From: Desulfobacterales bacterium
GTDB lineage: Bacteria > Desulfobacterota > Desulfobacteria > Desulfobacterales > C00003060
DNA length: 6,392 bases
Direction of reading: 5' to 3'
Assembly (NCBI GenBank): GCA_030629475.1
Contig: DAOVOU010000135.1
Coordinates: 1 to 6,392 of the forward strand
This document shows positions 1-5,994 of this stretch, one piece after another. Both the position numbers and the translations under genes were made by a program. The notes beneath the pieces were generated by a model, which saw nothing but the letters and a program-made list of their open reading frames with translations, ran no database searches and was not told the origin of the DNA. Numbering within the stretch: position 1 is the first letter of the stretch; the number at the start of each line of letters is the position of its first letter.

Positions 1-807
1 AGTTTTCATACCCGGCAGTGTGTGGCCTACGGGAGCAACATTGTGGCAGGGGTAACCCCTGGTAAAGGGGGGCAAAGCCTGGACGGGATTCCGGTCTTTA
101 ACACCATTCGTGAGGCGGTTGAGCGTACCGGCGCCAGCGCCAGTCTTATTTTTGTGCCGTCTCCTTTTGCGGCGGACGCGATCATGGAGTCTGCCGCAGC
201 AGGGCTTCTGTTGACCGTTTGCATTACCGAGGGAATCCCCATCCGTGACATGCTGAAGGTGGTTCCTTTTTTGAAACGCCGCAACTGCCGGCTCATCGGT
301 CCGAACTGCCCCGGGGTGACTTCGCCAGGTCGTTGCAAGGCGGGGATCATGCCCGGGCAGATTCACAAAGAGGGTCCGATTGGCGTGGTATCAAGAAGCG
401 GTACATTGACATATGAAGTGGTGCACCAGCTCACCCAGAGCGGCCTGGGGCAAAGCACCTGTATCGGGATCGGGGGCGATCCGATAATCGGTTCGTCCTT
501 TGTGGACATCTTGAAGCTTTTTGATAAGGACCCGGAAACCGAAGGTGTTGTGCTCATCGGAGAGATCGGCGGCAGCGATGAGGAGACTGCCGCCGAGTAC
601 ATCAAGGATCACTTCAACAAGCCGGTACTCGGGTTTGTTGCCGGCCTTACCGCCCCTCCTGGAAAGCGTATGGGACATGCAGGGGCCATCATATCAGGGA
701 GCGGGGGAACAGCCGGAGAAAAGATAGCCGCCATGCGAAAGTGCGGGATTCACGTGGTGGAGCACTTAGGAGAACTGGGCAGGGAGGCACGCGAGGTGTT
801 TGGCTGA
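1..807 (+). CDS. sucD: Succinyl-CoA ligase (ADP/GDP-forming) alpha subunit, 5' end outside the window
   Basis: Cytoplasmic enzyme of the TCA cycle (oxidative or reductive direction). The alpha subunit binds CoA and carries the phosphohistidine in the reaction succinyl-CoA + NDP + Pi = succinate + CoA + NTP, working with the beta subunit SucC, whose gene would be expected just upstream. The frame is open from base 1 (268 residues visible). The first residues, FHTRQCVAYGSN, align with the FHSEQAIAYG stretch of E. coli SucD, so only about 20 N-terminal residues are missing, and the GTG at 22 is an internal valine, not a start. Visible hallmarks are GVTPGKGG (CoA-binding domain), ITEGIP, IGPNCPG, SRSGTLTYE, GIGGDP, GEIGGSDEE and KRMGHAGAI. 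The histidine of the last motif (codon 676-678) corresponds to the phosphorylated active-site His. The C-terminus is at the family's normal place. No T-rich terminator follows; a transposase unit begins within a few bases. Identification is by recall of family motifs, not a search. Confidence 0.95.
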   Translation, partial: SFHTRQCVAYGSNIVAGVTPGKGGQSLDGIPVFNTIREAVERTGASASLIFVPSPFAADAIMESAAAGLLLTVCITEGIPIRDMLKVVPFLKRRNCRLIGPNCPGVTSPGRCKAGIMPGQIHKEGPIGVVSRSGTLTYEVVHQLTQSGLGQSTCIGIGGDPIIGSSFVDILKLFDKDPETEGVVLIGEIGGSDEETAAEYIKDHFNKPVLGFVAGLTAPPGKRMGHAGAIISGSGGTAGEKIAAMRKCGIHVVEHLGELGREAREVFG

Positions 808-846
808 TGCAGGGCTATAAGCGCTAACTTGACATAGACAGGGACA

Positions 847-880
847 GGGGTGGCACGGACAAACTTGTTTGTCCGTGTGA
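847..880 (+). repeat. REP-type palindrome, left copy
   Basis: CACGGACAAAC (854-864) and its exact reverse complement GTTTGTCCGTG (867-877) form an 11-bp stem with a 2-nt centre (in practice a 9-10 bp stem with a 4-6 nt loop). The tetranucleotide GTGG (850-853) lies directly 5' of the stem. A tetranucleotide next to an imperfect palindrome is the usual build of REP sequences recognised by RAYT proteins (typically GTAG or GGAG, so GTGG is a variant). The RAYT start codon lies 14 bases past the stem. There is no T-run, so it is not a standard intrinsic terminator. Confidence 0.75.
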
Positions 881-890
881 AAGATCTCAT

Positions 891-1445
891 ATGAAACAAC
901 ATCGAAAAACTATTCACCACTTCAATGACCCAGGCCACGCTCACTTTTTGACTTTTTCCTGTTATCAACAGTTGCCGTTGTTGAGTCGAGAACGAACAAG
1001 GCGTTGGTTCATTGAAGCGGTGGGAGATGCCAGGGAAAGACATGGCTTTGCGCTTCTTGCCTATGTGATTATGCCGGAACATATTCATCTGATTGTTTTC
1101 CCTTTGCTTCCGGCCTACGACATTGCAGTGTTTTTAAAGGCGATTAAGCAATCGGTGGCCAGGAAGGCAAAACATTTCCTCCGTGACCATAATCAAGCTT
1201 GGCTGGAGAATTTGACTGTCCAGCGGGGTAGCCGGAAGGCCTTTCGATTTTGGCAAACTGGTCCTGGATATGATCGCAATATCCACAGCAAGAAGGAGCT
1301 TTTTGAAAAGATAACGTATATTCATAATAATCCGGTTAGAAGAGGTCTCGTATCGACTCCTGAAGAATGGAAATGGTCGAGTGCAAGGTGGTACAGTGGC
1401 AAGCGAAACGTGGAATTGGCGATAGATGATTCTATATTTTCATGA
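891..1445 (+). CDS. REP-associated tyrosine transposase (RAYT), Y1/HUH IS200-like family
   Basis: A 184-aa single-domain Y1 transposase-like protein, a normal length for RAYTs. The HUH metal-binding motif is His64-Ile-His66 within MPEHIHLIV. The likely nucleophile that forms the 5'-phosphotyrosine link to DNA is Tyr143 in YIHNNPVRRGLV, the typical RAYT helix, followed by the family signature WKWSSARWY. FWQTGPGYDRNI (residues 120-131) is another stretch I associate with this subgroup. The enzyme is expected to cleave and join single-stranded DNA at REP hairpins, and two such hairpins flank the gene on either side, supporting the assignment. The ATG at 891 is the only sensible start, but no good Shine-Dalgarno precedes it and the left REP stem ends 13 bases upstream, so expression is probably low or structure-limited. 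All key residues are intact, so the gene looks functional. An IS200/IS605 TnpA proper is less likely: those are shorter and end differently. Confidence 0.9.
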   Translation: MKQHRKTIHHFNDPGHAHFLTFSCYQQLPLLSRERTRRWFIEAVGDARERHGFALLAYVIMPEHIHLIVFPLLPAYDIAVFLKAIKQSVARKAKHFLRDHNQAWLENLTVQRGSRKAFRFWQTGPGYDRNIHSKKELFEKITYIHNNPVRRGLVSTPEEWKWSSARWYSGKRNVELAIDDSIFS

Positions 1446-1472
1446 ACTCTTCGTTTATGCTTTTCCCAAGAG

Positions 1473-1504
1473 GGCACGGACAAACAAGTTTGTCCATGCC
1501 ACCC
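1473..1504 (-). repeat. REP-type palindrome, right copy, inverted relative to the left copy
   Basis: GGCACGGACAAAC (1473-1485) pairs with GTTTGTCCATGCC (1488-1500): 13 bp with one mismatch around an AA centre. Read on the minus strand it begins GGGTGGCATGGACAAAC, matching the left copy's GGGTGGCACGGACAAAC; over about 30 nt the two copies differ at one base. The GTGG tetranucleotide is at 1499-1502 (minus strand), so the tetranucleotides of both REPs point away from the transposase gene. The copy starts 28 bases after the RAYT stop and could also stabilise or end its transcript, though no T-run follows. Confidence 0.75.
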
Positions 1505-1562
1505 ACACTTTAAGCATTTTTTGAACTTAGCGCGTATGCCCCCAGCTCCCTACAGGGGAAGT

Positions 1563-1667
1563 TCATAGATTGCCACTAATCAAATCTGCAATCTTGATTG
1601 TTGCAGGTGCCTCCTCCTCTATTTCACATTTGGAGGCCCCAATAATATTTCCCGAAGTTTCTGCCAT
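1563..1667 (-). other. Doubtful 34-codon open frame, possibly a small protein or a gene remnant
   Basis: On the minus strand ATG (1665-1667) to TGA (1563-1565) encodes 34 residues, beginning MAETSGNIIG and ending IADLISGNL, with an acidic middle (CEIEEE). The frame stays open upstream of the ATG to about base 1708 (49 codons in all). Composition looks protein-like, but there is no properly spaced Shine-Dalgarno for this ATG. I do not recognise the peptide. It may be a chance frame or the decayed tail of an older gene. Confidence 0.15.
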
Positions 1668-1704
1668 CCTGTCCCGTAAACTCCATTGCCCTCCCTTTAA
1701 ATAG

Positions 1705-1741
1705 TTGACTTTTTCAGGCTATATAGTTAAGTGCTTATAAT
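1705..1741 (+). promoter_or_regulatory. Candidate sigma-70-type promoter for the oxidoreductase gene
   Basis: A perfect TATAAT occurs at 1736-1741 in an AT-rich patch. The hexamer 17 bases upstream, TTCAGG (1713-1718), is a poor -35. A better-looking TTGACT (1705-1710) is 25 bases away, too far for a standard spacer. The -10 alone is good. If used, transcription would start near 1748 and give a leader of about 95 nt that includes both stem-loops. Prediction by eye only. Confidence 0.4.
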
Positions 1742-1778
1742 CAAGCAACTGAATTGCACAGGAATTTTCTTGTTTTCA

Positions 1779-1819
1779 GCGGCGAAGCCGCGTTGTATAG
1801 AATCTCGGAGCGATTCTAT
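1779..1819 (+). promoter_or_regulatory. Two tandem stem-loops in the oxidoreductase mRNA leader
   Basis: Stem-loop 1 is GCGGC-GAA-GCCGC (1779-1791), five GC pairs with a GAA loop. Stem-loop 2 is ATAGAATC (1797-1804) pairing exactly with GATTCTAT (1812-1819), eight pairs with a 7-nt loop. The second ends 8 bases before the Shine-Dalgarno. Its 3' strand contains ATTCT, which could instead pair with AGAAT at 1837-1841 just before the start codon. No T-run follows either stem, so they are not obvious terminators. Their role (mRNA stability, translation control, or a dispersed repeat) is unknown. Confidence 0.45.
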
Positions 1820-1827
1820 TTGAGATG

Positions 1828-1834
1828 AAGGGAG
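1828..1834 (+). promoter_or_regulatory. Ribosome binding site fixing the oxidoreductase start
   Basis: AAGGGAG lies 7 bases before the ATG at 1842 in a purine-rich run. This spacing favours ATG 1842 over the in-frame ATG three codons later (1851). Confidence 0.7.
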
Positions 1835-1841
1835 AGAGAAT

Positions 1842-4800
1842 ATGAGTCCGATGACAAAGACGGTTGAAGGAAACGAAGCAGCAGCCCACGTGGCCTATGC
1901 CATGAGTGAGGTGGCAGCCATCTATCCGATTACTCCTTCGAGCAGTATGGGGGAGTACTGTGATGAATGGGCCGCCCATGGACGGAAGAATATCTTCGGG
2001 CAGGTCCTGAAAGTGATGGAGATGCAGTCCGAGGGAGGGGCGGCAGGCGCAGTTCACGGTGCCCTTTCCGCAGGGACACTATCCACAACCTTTACGGCAT
2101 CCCAGGGCCTCCTGCTGATGATTCCGAACATGTACAAGATATCGGGCGAGATCATGCCGGCTGTGTTTCATGTCTCAGCCCGGGCGATTGCCGCTCATGC
2201 CCTTTCCATTTTCGGAGACCATTCGGATATCAATGCGGTCAAACAGACGGGCTTCTCCCTGCTTGCTTCGGCATCTGTTCAAGAAAACATGGATCTCGCC
2301 CTTGTGGCCCATCTTGCCAGTATCCGGGCAAGCCTTCCATTTCTTCACTTCTTTGACGGATTCAGGACATCTAATGAGATACAGAAGATAGCGTTTATTG
2401 ATTATGATGATATGGCGAGCCTTGTAGATTGGGAGGCGATTGATGATTTCAGAAGCCGTTGTATGAATCCCGAATATCCCCAGTTAAGGGGCACGGCCCA
2501 GAATCCGGATATATTCTTCCAGAGCCGCGAGGGGTCGAATTCTTTCTACGAAAGGATTCCCTATATCGTCCAGGAAGAGATGCAAAAGGTGAGTGCCCTG
2601 ACCGGCCGTTCATATGATCTTTTCGATTATGTGGGAGATCCTGAAGCGGACAGGATCATCATATCCATGGCATCGAGTTGTGATGTGATCGAGGAGACAG
2701 TGCATTACCTGAACGGAGTGGGCGAGAGGGTCGGGCTCATCAAAGTGCGGCTTTACCTCCCATTTTCAAAAGAACACTTTTTGAGAGCCCTTCCGGTTAC
2801 AGGCAAAAGAATGGCGGTCCTGGACAGGACCAAGGCACCAGGGGCCGTGGGTGAGCCCCTGTATCAGGATGTGTGCACGGTCTTTCAGGAAAAAGCAGAG
2901 ACCCCGGTTATTGTCGGGGGTAGATACGGCCTGGGAAGCAAGGATTTTACCCCTACGATGGTCAAGGCCGTGTTTGATAATCTCCGTGCATCAACGCCCA
3001 AGAACCACTTTACGGTGGGTATTGTGGACGATGTTTCACACACCTCCCTGGAACCTGGTGATGAAATCCATCCAACGGCTGAAGGCACGGTCCGATGCAA
3101 ATTCTGGGGACTCGGAGCGGATGGCACGGTTGGGGCTAACAAAAACGCCATCAAAATCATCGGTGAAAATACCGACATGTACGCACAGGCCTATTTTTCC
3201 TATGATGCCAAGAAGTCAGGCGGGATCACCATATCCCATCTCAGGTTTTCGCCTCAAAGGATCCAGTCTCCGTATTTGTTGACCCAGTCTGACTTTATTG
3301 CCTGTCATAATCCTGCATTCCTGACCCAGTACGATATCCTGGAAGGGATCAGGGAGGGAGGCTCCTTCTTGCTCAATTCGTCCTGGAGCGTCAAGGAGAT
3401 GGGAACCAGGATTCCCGATCATATGAAGAGAACCATCGTTCAGAAAAAATTAGACCTCTACAATATTGATGCCGTCAAAATTGCTTCTGAAGTGGGTCTG
3501 GGCGGACGCATAAACATGGTCATGCAGGCGGCGTTTTTTCAGATCGCCAAGGTGATTCCTTCCCAGGAGGCACTCAAGTACATAAAGGAGGCTATCAAAA
3601 AGACTTACGGAAAAAAGGGTGAGAAGATTGTACAGATGAACATTGATGCCGTGGACAAGGCATTGGGTGCCTTGAAAAAAATCAAGGTCCCAAAATCGTG
3701 GGCCACAGCCGGCCATGAGGCATATCTTAAAGCGGATGAGCCTGAGTTCGTGCAAAAGGTCATGAGGCCCATGCTGGCTCAACAGGGGGACAAGCTCCCG
3801 GTGAGTGCCTTCAGCCCGGACGGTATATTCCCCACAGCGACGACCAGGTATGAAAAAAGAGGTGTTGCCCTCAACGTGCCAGAATGGATTCCGAAAAACT
3901 GTATACAGTGTAATCAATGCGCCTTTGTTTGTCCCCATGCCGTCATTCGTCCGGTTCTGGCACATGAAGGGGACCTCGATAATGCCCCAAAAGATTTTGT
4001 GACCTTGAAGGCCAAGGGGAAAGAATTGAAGGGACTGCGGTTCCGGATTCAGATCAGCCCGCTTGATTGCACGGGCTGCGGGAACTGTGCTGATATCTGT
4101 CCGGCCAAGAAGAATGCCCTGGTGATGCGGCCACTGGCCACGCAAATAGAAGTACAGGTTCCTAATCATAAATTCTCTACTGAACTCCCTGTCATGGACG
4201 ATGTGATTCCTGCCACCTCGGTTAAGGGAAGCCAGTTCCGGCAGCCTCTCTTTGAGTTCTCCGGGGCCTGTCCCGGCTGTGGTGAAACTCCCTACGTAAA
4301 GCTCATCACCCAGTTGTTTGGTGATCGCATGATGATCGCCAATGCCACTGGTTGTTCCTCCATTTTTGGTGGATCTGCACCGAGTTGCCCGTATACGGTC
4401 AATGAGGATGGGCATGGTCCTGCCTGGGCCAACTCCCTCTTCGAGGACAATGCAGAGTATGGCTTTGGAATGGAGTTAGGTGTGACTCAGAGGCGAGACA
4501 AGCTAACTGACCTTATTCGCGAGGCCCTGACTACCGGGCTTTCAAAAGAGTTGAAAGAGGCGTTTGAAGGATGGCTGGAGAACATGCATGACGCCGATAG
4601 ATCCAGGGAGTATGGGCGCAAGATAGAAGAGCTTGCCGAACTTGAGATGGTCAATCAAGAAAATTCCGCCCATGCCCTGCTTTCCGAAATCCTTGATCGA
4701 AGTGATTACCTTGTCAAGAAATCGATCTGGGTCTTTGGTGGTGATGGCTGGGCCTATGACATCGATTATGGCGGGTTGGATCATGTGATTGCCATGGGCC

Positions 4801-5396
4801 ATGACATCAATATTCTGGTCCTGGATACAGAGGTCTATTCCAACACCGGTGGCCAGTCTTCAAAGGCAACACCCACGGGAGCCGTGGCCAAGTTTGCAGC
4901 AGGTGGCAAACCGACCCGTAAGAAAGACCTGGGCAGGATGGCTATGACTTACGGCTACGTGTATGTGGCATCCGTTGCCATGGGTGCCAGCAAGAATCAA
5001 CTGATGAAGGCATTGATTGAGGCCGAGAGTTATCAGGGACCATCTCTGATCATCGCCTATGCGCCCTGTATCAGCCACGGCATCAACATGGGCAGGAGCC
5101 AGCACGAGGAGAAGCGGGCCGTGGAGTCGGGTTACTGGACCCTGTACCGGTATGACCCCAGACGAAAAGAAGCAGGGGAAAACCCCTTTATCCTTGATTC
5201 AAAAGAACCAAAAGGTGATTTTCAGGAATTCCTGATGGGCGAGGTGCGCTACTCCAGCCTGACAAGAACCTTCCCGGAAAACGCGAAAGCACTTTTTCAA
5301 AAGGCCGAGGAGGACATGAGAGAAAGGTATGAGACGTATAGGCAGATGGCGGGGCAGGAGGAAACTGAAAGGGGAAAGCTGAAAGGGGAAAGCTGA
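1842..5396 (+). CDS. nifJ: Pyruvate:ferredoxin (flavodoxin) oxidoreductase, single-chain
   Basis: Cytoplasmic, oxygen-sensitive enzyme: pyruvate + CoA + oxidised ferredoxin = acetyl-CoA + CO2 + reduced ferredoxin, reversible. At 1184 aa it is full length for the fused family. Domains in order: N-terminal pyrimidine-binding domain (about 10-240, YPITPSSSMGE and MEMQSEGGAAGAVHG), CoA-binding domain II (about 260-365), gamma domain (about 418-615), EKR linker (Glu671-Lys-Arg673), ferredoxin domain with two [4Fe-4S] sets (Cys687/690/693/697 and Cys743/746/749/753), and TPP domain (about 800-1120). Thr31, Glu64 and Arg114 fall at the same numbers as the catalytic residues of the Desulfovibrio africanus enzyme. 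The TPP motif is GDGWAYD (967-973) with Asn1001 in YSNTGGQSS. Proximal-cluster ligands are Cys810, Cys813, Cys838 and Cys1076. The long C-terminal extension of the D. africanus enzyme is absent. The last ten codons come from a 7-nt tandem repeat. A sister 2-oxoacid substrate cannot be excluded, but pyruvate is by far the likeliest. The gene stands alone: its own leader before it, a strong terminator after it. Confidence 0.96.
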   Translation: MSPMTKTVEGNEAAAHVAYAMSEVAAIYPITPSSSMGEYCDEWAAHGRKNIFGQVLKVMEMQSEGGAAGAVHGALSAGTLSTTFTASQGLLLMIPNMYKISGEIMPAVFHVSARAIAAHALSIFGDHSDINAVKQTGFSLLASASVQENMDLALVAHLASIRASLPFLHFFDGFRTSNEIQKIAFIDYDDMASLVDWEAIDDFRSRCMNPEYPQLRGTAQNPDIFFQSREGSNSFYERIPYIVQEEMQKVSALTGRSYDLFDYVGDPEADRIIISMASSCDVIEETVHYLNGVGERVGLIKVRLYLPFSKEHFLRALPVTGKRMAVLDRTKAPGAVGEPLYQDVCTVFQEKAETPVIVGGRYGLGSKDFTPTMVKAVFDNLRASTPKNHFTVGIVDDVSHTSLEPGDEIHPTAEGTVRCKFWGLGADGTVGANKNAIKIIGENTDMYAQAYFSYDAKKSGGITISHLRFSPQRIQSPYLLTQSDFIACHNPAFLTQYDILEGIREGGSFLLNSSWSVKEMGTRIPDHMKRTIVQKKLDLYNIDAVKIASEVGLGGRINMVMQAAFFQIAKVIPSQEALKYIKEAIKKTYGKKGEKIVQMNIDAVDKALGALKKIKVPKSWATAGHEAYLKADEPEFVQKVMRPMLAQQGDKLPVSAFSPDGIFPTATTRYEKRGVALNVPEWIPKNCIQCNQCAFVCPHAVIRPVLAHEGDLDNAPKDFVTLKAKGKELKGLRFRIQISPLDCTGCGNCADICPAKKNALVMRPLATQIEVQVPNHKFSTELPVMDDVIPATSVKGSQFRQPLFEFSGACPGCGETPYVKLITQLFGDRMMIANATGCSSIFGGSAPSCPYTVNEDGHGPAWANSLFEDNAEYGFGMELGVTQRRDKLTDLIREALTTGLSKELKEAFEGWLENMHDADRSREYGRKIEELAELEMVNQENSAHALLSEILDRSDYLVKKSIWVFGGDGWAYDIDYGGLDHVIAMGHDINILVLDTEVYSNTGGQSSKATPTGAVAKFAAGGKPTRKKDLGRMAMTYGYVYVASVAMGASKNQLMKALIEAESYQGPSLIIAYAPCISHGINMGRSQHEEKRAVESGYWTLYRYDPRRKEAGENPFILDSKEPKGDFQEFLMGEVRYSSLTRTFPENAKALFQKAEEDMRERYETYRQMAGQEETERGKLKGES

Positions 5397-5441
5397 AAGC
5401 TGAAAGCTCAACGCTGAAAGGTCAAGGCTCCAGGCTTCAAA
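5365..5441 (+). repeat. 7-nt periodic repeat across the oxidoreductase stop codon
   Basis: Eleven consecutive 7-mers can be read. CTGAAAG occurs five times (at 5365, 5379, 5393, 5400 and 5414), with GGGAAAG at 5372 and 5386 and more divergent units (CTCAACG, GTCAAGG, CTCCAGG, CTTCAAA) towards the right. The first four units form two perfect 14-bp copies (5365-5378 and 5379-5392). The stop codon (5394-5396) is inside the third CTGAAAG, so residues 1175-1184 of the enzyme are repeat-encoded. The gradient from perfect to degenerate units suggests recent slippage on the left side. Confidence 0.85.
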
Positions 5442-5458
5442 ACCTGACCTGAATAGAC

Positions 5459-5494
5459 AGGCCGCTTGGGCGGGTGCCCCGAGCGGCCTTTTTT
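5459..5494 (+). terminator. Strong intrinsic terminator of the oxidoreductase gene
   Basis: AGGCCGCTTGGG (5459-5470) pairs with CCCGAGCGGCCT further right (5478-5489): about twelve GC-rich pairs with one T-G wobble and a 7-nt loop, followed directly by a T-run (5489-5494). It lies about 60 bases after the stop codon and separates this gene from the repeat arrays and genes to the right. Confidence 0.9.
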
Positions 5495-5579
5495 GGTCGG
5501 TTGGGCCGGTTGAGCCGGTTTTGCCGGTTGAGCCGGTTTTGCCGGTTAACGGGCTAAACGGACTAAACGGGCTAAACGG
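5495..5579 (+). repeat. 9-nt periodic array upstream of the S23 gene, two unit types
   Basis: Six 9-mers of the type GGCCGGTTG / AGCCGGTTT / TGCCGGTTG run from 5495 to 5548. The pattern then switches at the centre GGTTAAC to three units of CGGGCTAAA / CGGACTAAA (5550-5576) plus a final CGG. The second unit type is roughly the reverse complement of the first (CCGTTTAGC against CCGGTTGAG), so the block is also an imperfect inverted repeat that could fold around 5547-5548. It begins at the end of the terminator T-run and ends 12 bases before the S23 start codon. Confidence 0.8.
5534..5570 (+). repeat. 37-bp direct repeat, left copy
   Basis: The 37 bases from CGGTTTTGCCGG to the second AAACGG are identical to 5958-5994. 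The two copies bracket the S23 gene: the left one ends 21 bases before its ATG and the right one starts 3 bases after its stop. Flanking bases differ at once on the 5' side, and on the 3' side the copies diverge at the first base while keeping the 9-nt pattern. Confidence 0.85.
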
Positions 5580-5591
5580 ATAACAAAGAGA

Positions 5592-5954
5592 ATGAAGATA
5601 CAGAGGTTTGAAGATTTAGAATGCTGGCAGGAATCGAGAGTCCTGGTCAATATGGTTTATAAGGTAGTCAATAATGCACGCTTTCAAAGAGATTATCGCT
5701 TAGTAAATCAAATTACTGGAACTGTAATATCTATAATGAATAATATATGCGAGGGATTTGACAGCCAATCAAATACTGAGTTTATTAGATTCTTGAGATA
5801 TTCGAGACGTTCAGCATCCGAGGTTCAGAATTGTACATACGTTGCCATTGATCAAAACTATGTCTCTGAGGAAGAGCGAATGGAGATTTATGATCAATGC
5901 ATAAAGGTGCGCAAGATAATCGATGGTCTTATCAGGTACTTGAGAGGTAAGTAG
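5592..5954 (+). CDS. Four-helix-bundle protein, S23 / 23S rRNA intervening-sequence family
   Basis: A 120-aa, almost entirely helical, soluble protein of the small family first found encoded in intervening sequences of 23S rRNA genes and now known as scattered genes of unknown role. Seen here: N-terminal FEDLECWQESRVLVNMVY, then FQRDYRLVNQI, SIMNNICEGF with the conserved N-I-x-E-G-F, FIRFLRYSRRSASEVQ (the family usually has RGS where this has RRS), and YVSEEERMEIYDQCIKVRKIIDGLIRYL. Length is typical. No signal peptide or membrane segment. The start ATG has only a weak AAAGAG one base upstream; no better start exists. The gene is AT-rich (108 G+C in 300 bases, 5641-5940, counted by hand, 36%) while the neighbours are about half G+C, and it sits between two copies of a 37-bp repeat, both signs of separate origin. 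No rRNA sequence surrounds it. Molecular function unknown. Confidence 0.88.
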   Translation: MKIQRFEDLECWQESRVLVNMVYKVVNNARFQRDYRLVNQITGTVISIMNNICEGFDSQSNTEFIRFLRYSRRSASEVQNCTYVAIDQNYVSEEERMEIYDQCIKVRKIIDGLIRYLRGK

Positions 5955-5957
5955 CAG

Positions 5958-5994
5958 CGGTTTTGCCGGTTAACGGGCTAAACGGACTAAACGG
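5958..5994 (+). repeat. 37-bp direct repeat, right copy
   Basis: Identical to 5534-5570. It starts 3 bases after the S23 stop codon and merges into the right-hand 9-nt array. Confidence 0.85.

Larger units (their letters stand above)
812..1542 (+). mobile_element. RAYT/REP unit (REPtron-like) bounded by inverted repeats
   Basis: A single transposase gene sits between two inverted REP-type palindromes (847-880 and 1473-1504). Outside these is a second, weaker inverted repeat: 812-830 against the reverse complement of 1524-1542 matches at 15 of 19 positions, sharing the core TTAGCGC on one strand. The whole block lies in the gap between sucD and the oxidoreductase gene and starts 4 bases after the sucD stop, so it looks like an insertion that damaged neither gene. 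No target-site duplication was found, which is expected for HUH enzymes of this family. The outer limits are a guess from the outer repeat. RAYTs are usually domesticated single-copy genes that spread REPs rather than themselves, so active mobility of this unit is not implied. Confidence 0.55.
1543..1841. other. Gene-free leader between the RAYT unit and the oxidoreductase gene
   Basis: About 300 bases with no convincing gene. The left part holds two competing short stems (AATCAA 1578-1583 with TTGATT 1594-1599; CTGCAA 1586-1591 with TTGCAG 1601-1606) and a doubtful 34-codon minus-strand frame (listed separately). The middle, 1691-1745, is AT-rich and carries the best promoter candidate. The right part holds two stem-loops and the ribosome binding site of the oxidoreductase gene. 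No tRNA, riboswitch family or CRISPR repeat was recognised. Confidence 0.6.

Noticed and set aside
22..24. GTG as the start of the sucD gene
   Set aside because: The frame is open to base 1 and residues before it match the conserved FH-x-x-Q-x-x-AYG stretch, so this is an internal valine and the true start is outside the window.
829..860. Promoter for the transposase from the perfect TTGACA at 829-834
   Set aside because: No -10 element at 16-18 bases; that position is inside the GC-rich left REP. TTGACA here is more likely part of the repeat unit's end.
851..866. Sigma-54 promoter suggested by TGGCAC at 851-856
   Set aside because: The -12 GC is missing at the required spacing (bases 864-865 are CT), and the motif is explained by the REP palindrome, whose inverted copy carries a base change in it.
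854..877. Left REP hairpin as the sucD intrinsic terminator
   Set aside because: No T-run follows the stem. It may still affect mRNA ends, but it does not meet the usual form, unlike 5459-5494.
3450..4415. Long minus-strand open frame (321 codons) opposite the oxidoreductase gene
   Set aside because: It lies wholly antisense to a well-conserved coding region with intact iron-sulfur motifs, has no recognisable motifs of its own and no ribosome binding site; it is a codon-bias shadow.
5592..5954. 23S rRNA intervening sequence (S23 gene inside an rRNA operon)
   Set aside because: The flanks are short-period arrays and protein genes, with no recognisable 23S rRNA sequence on either side.
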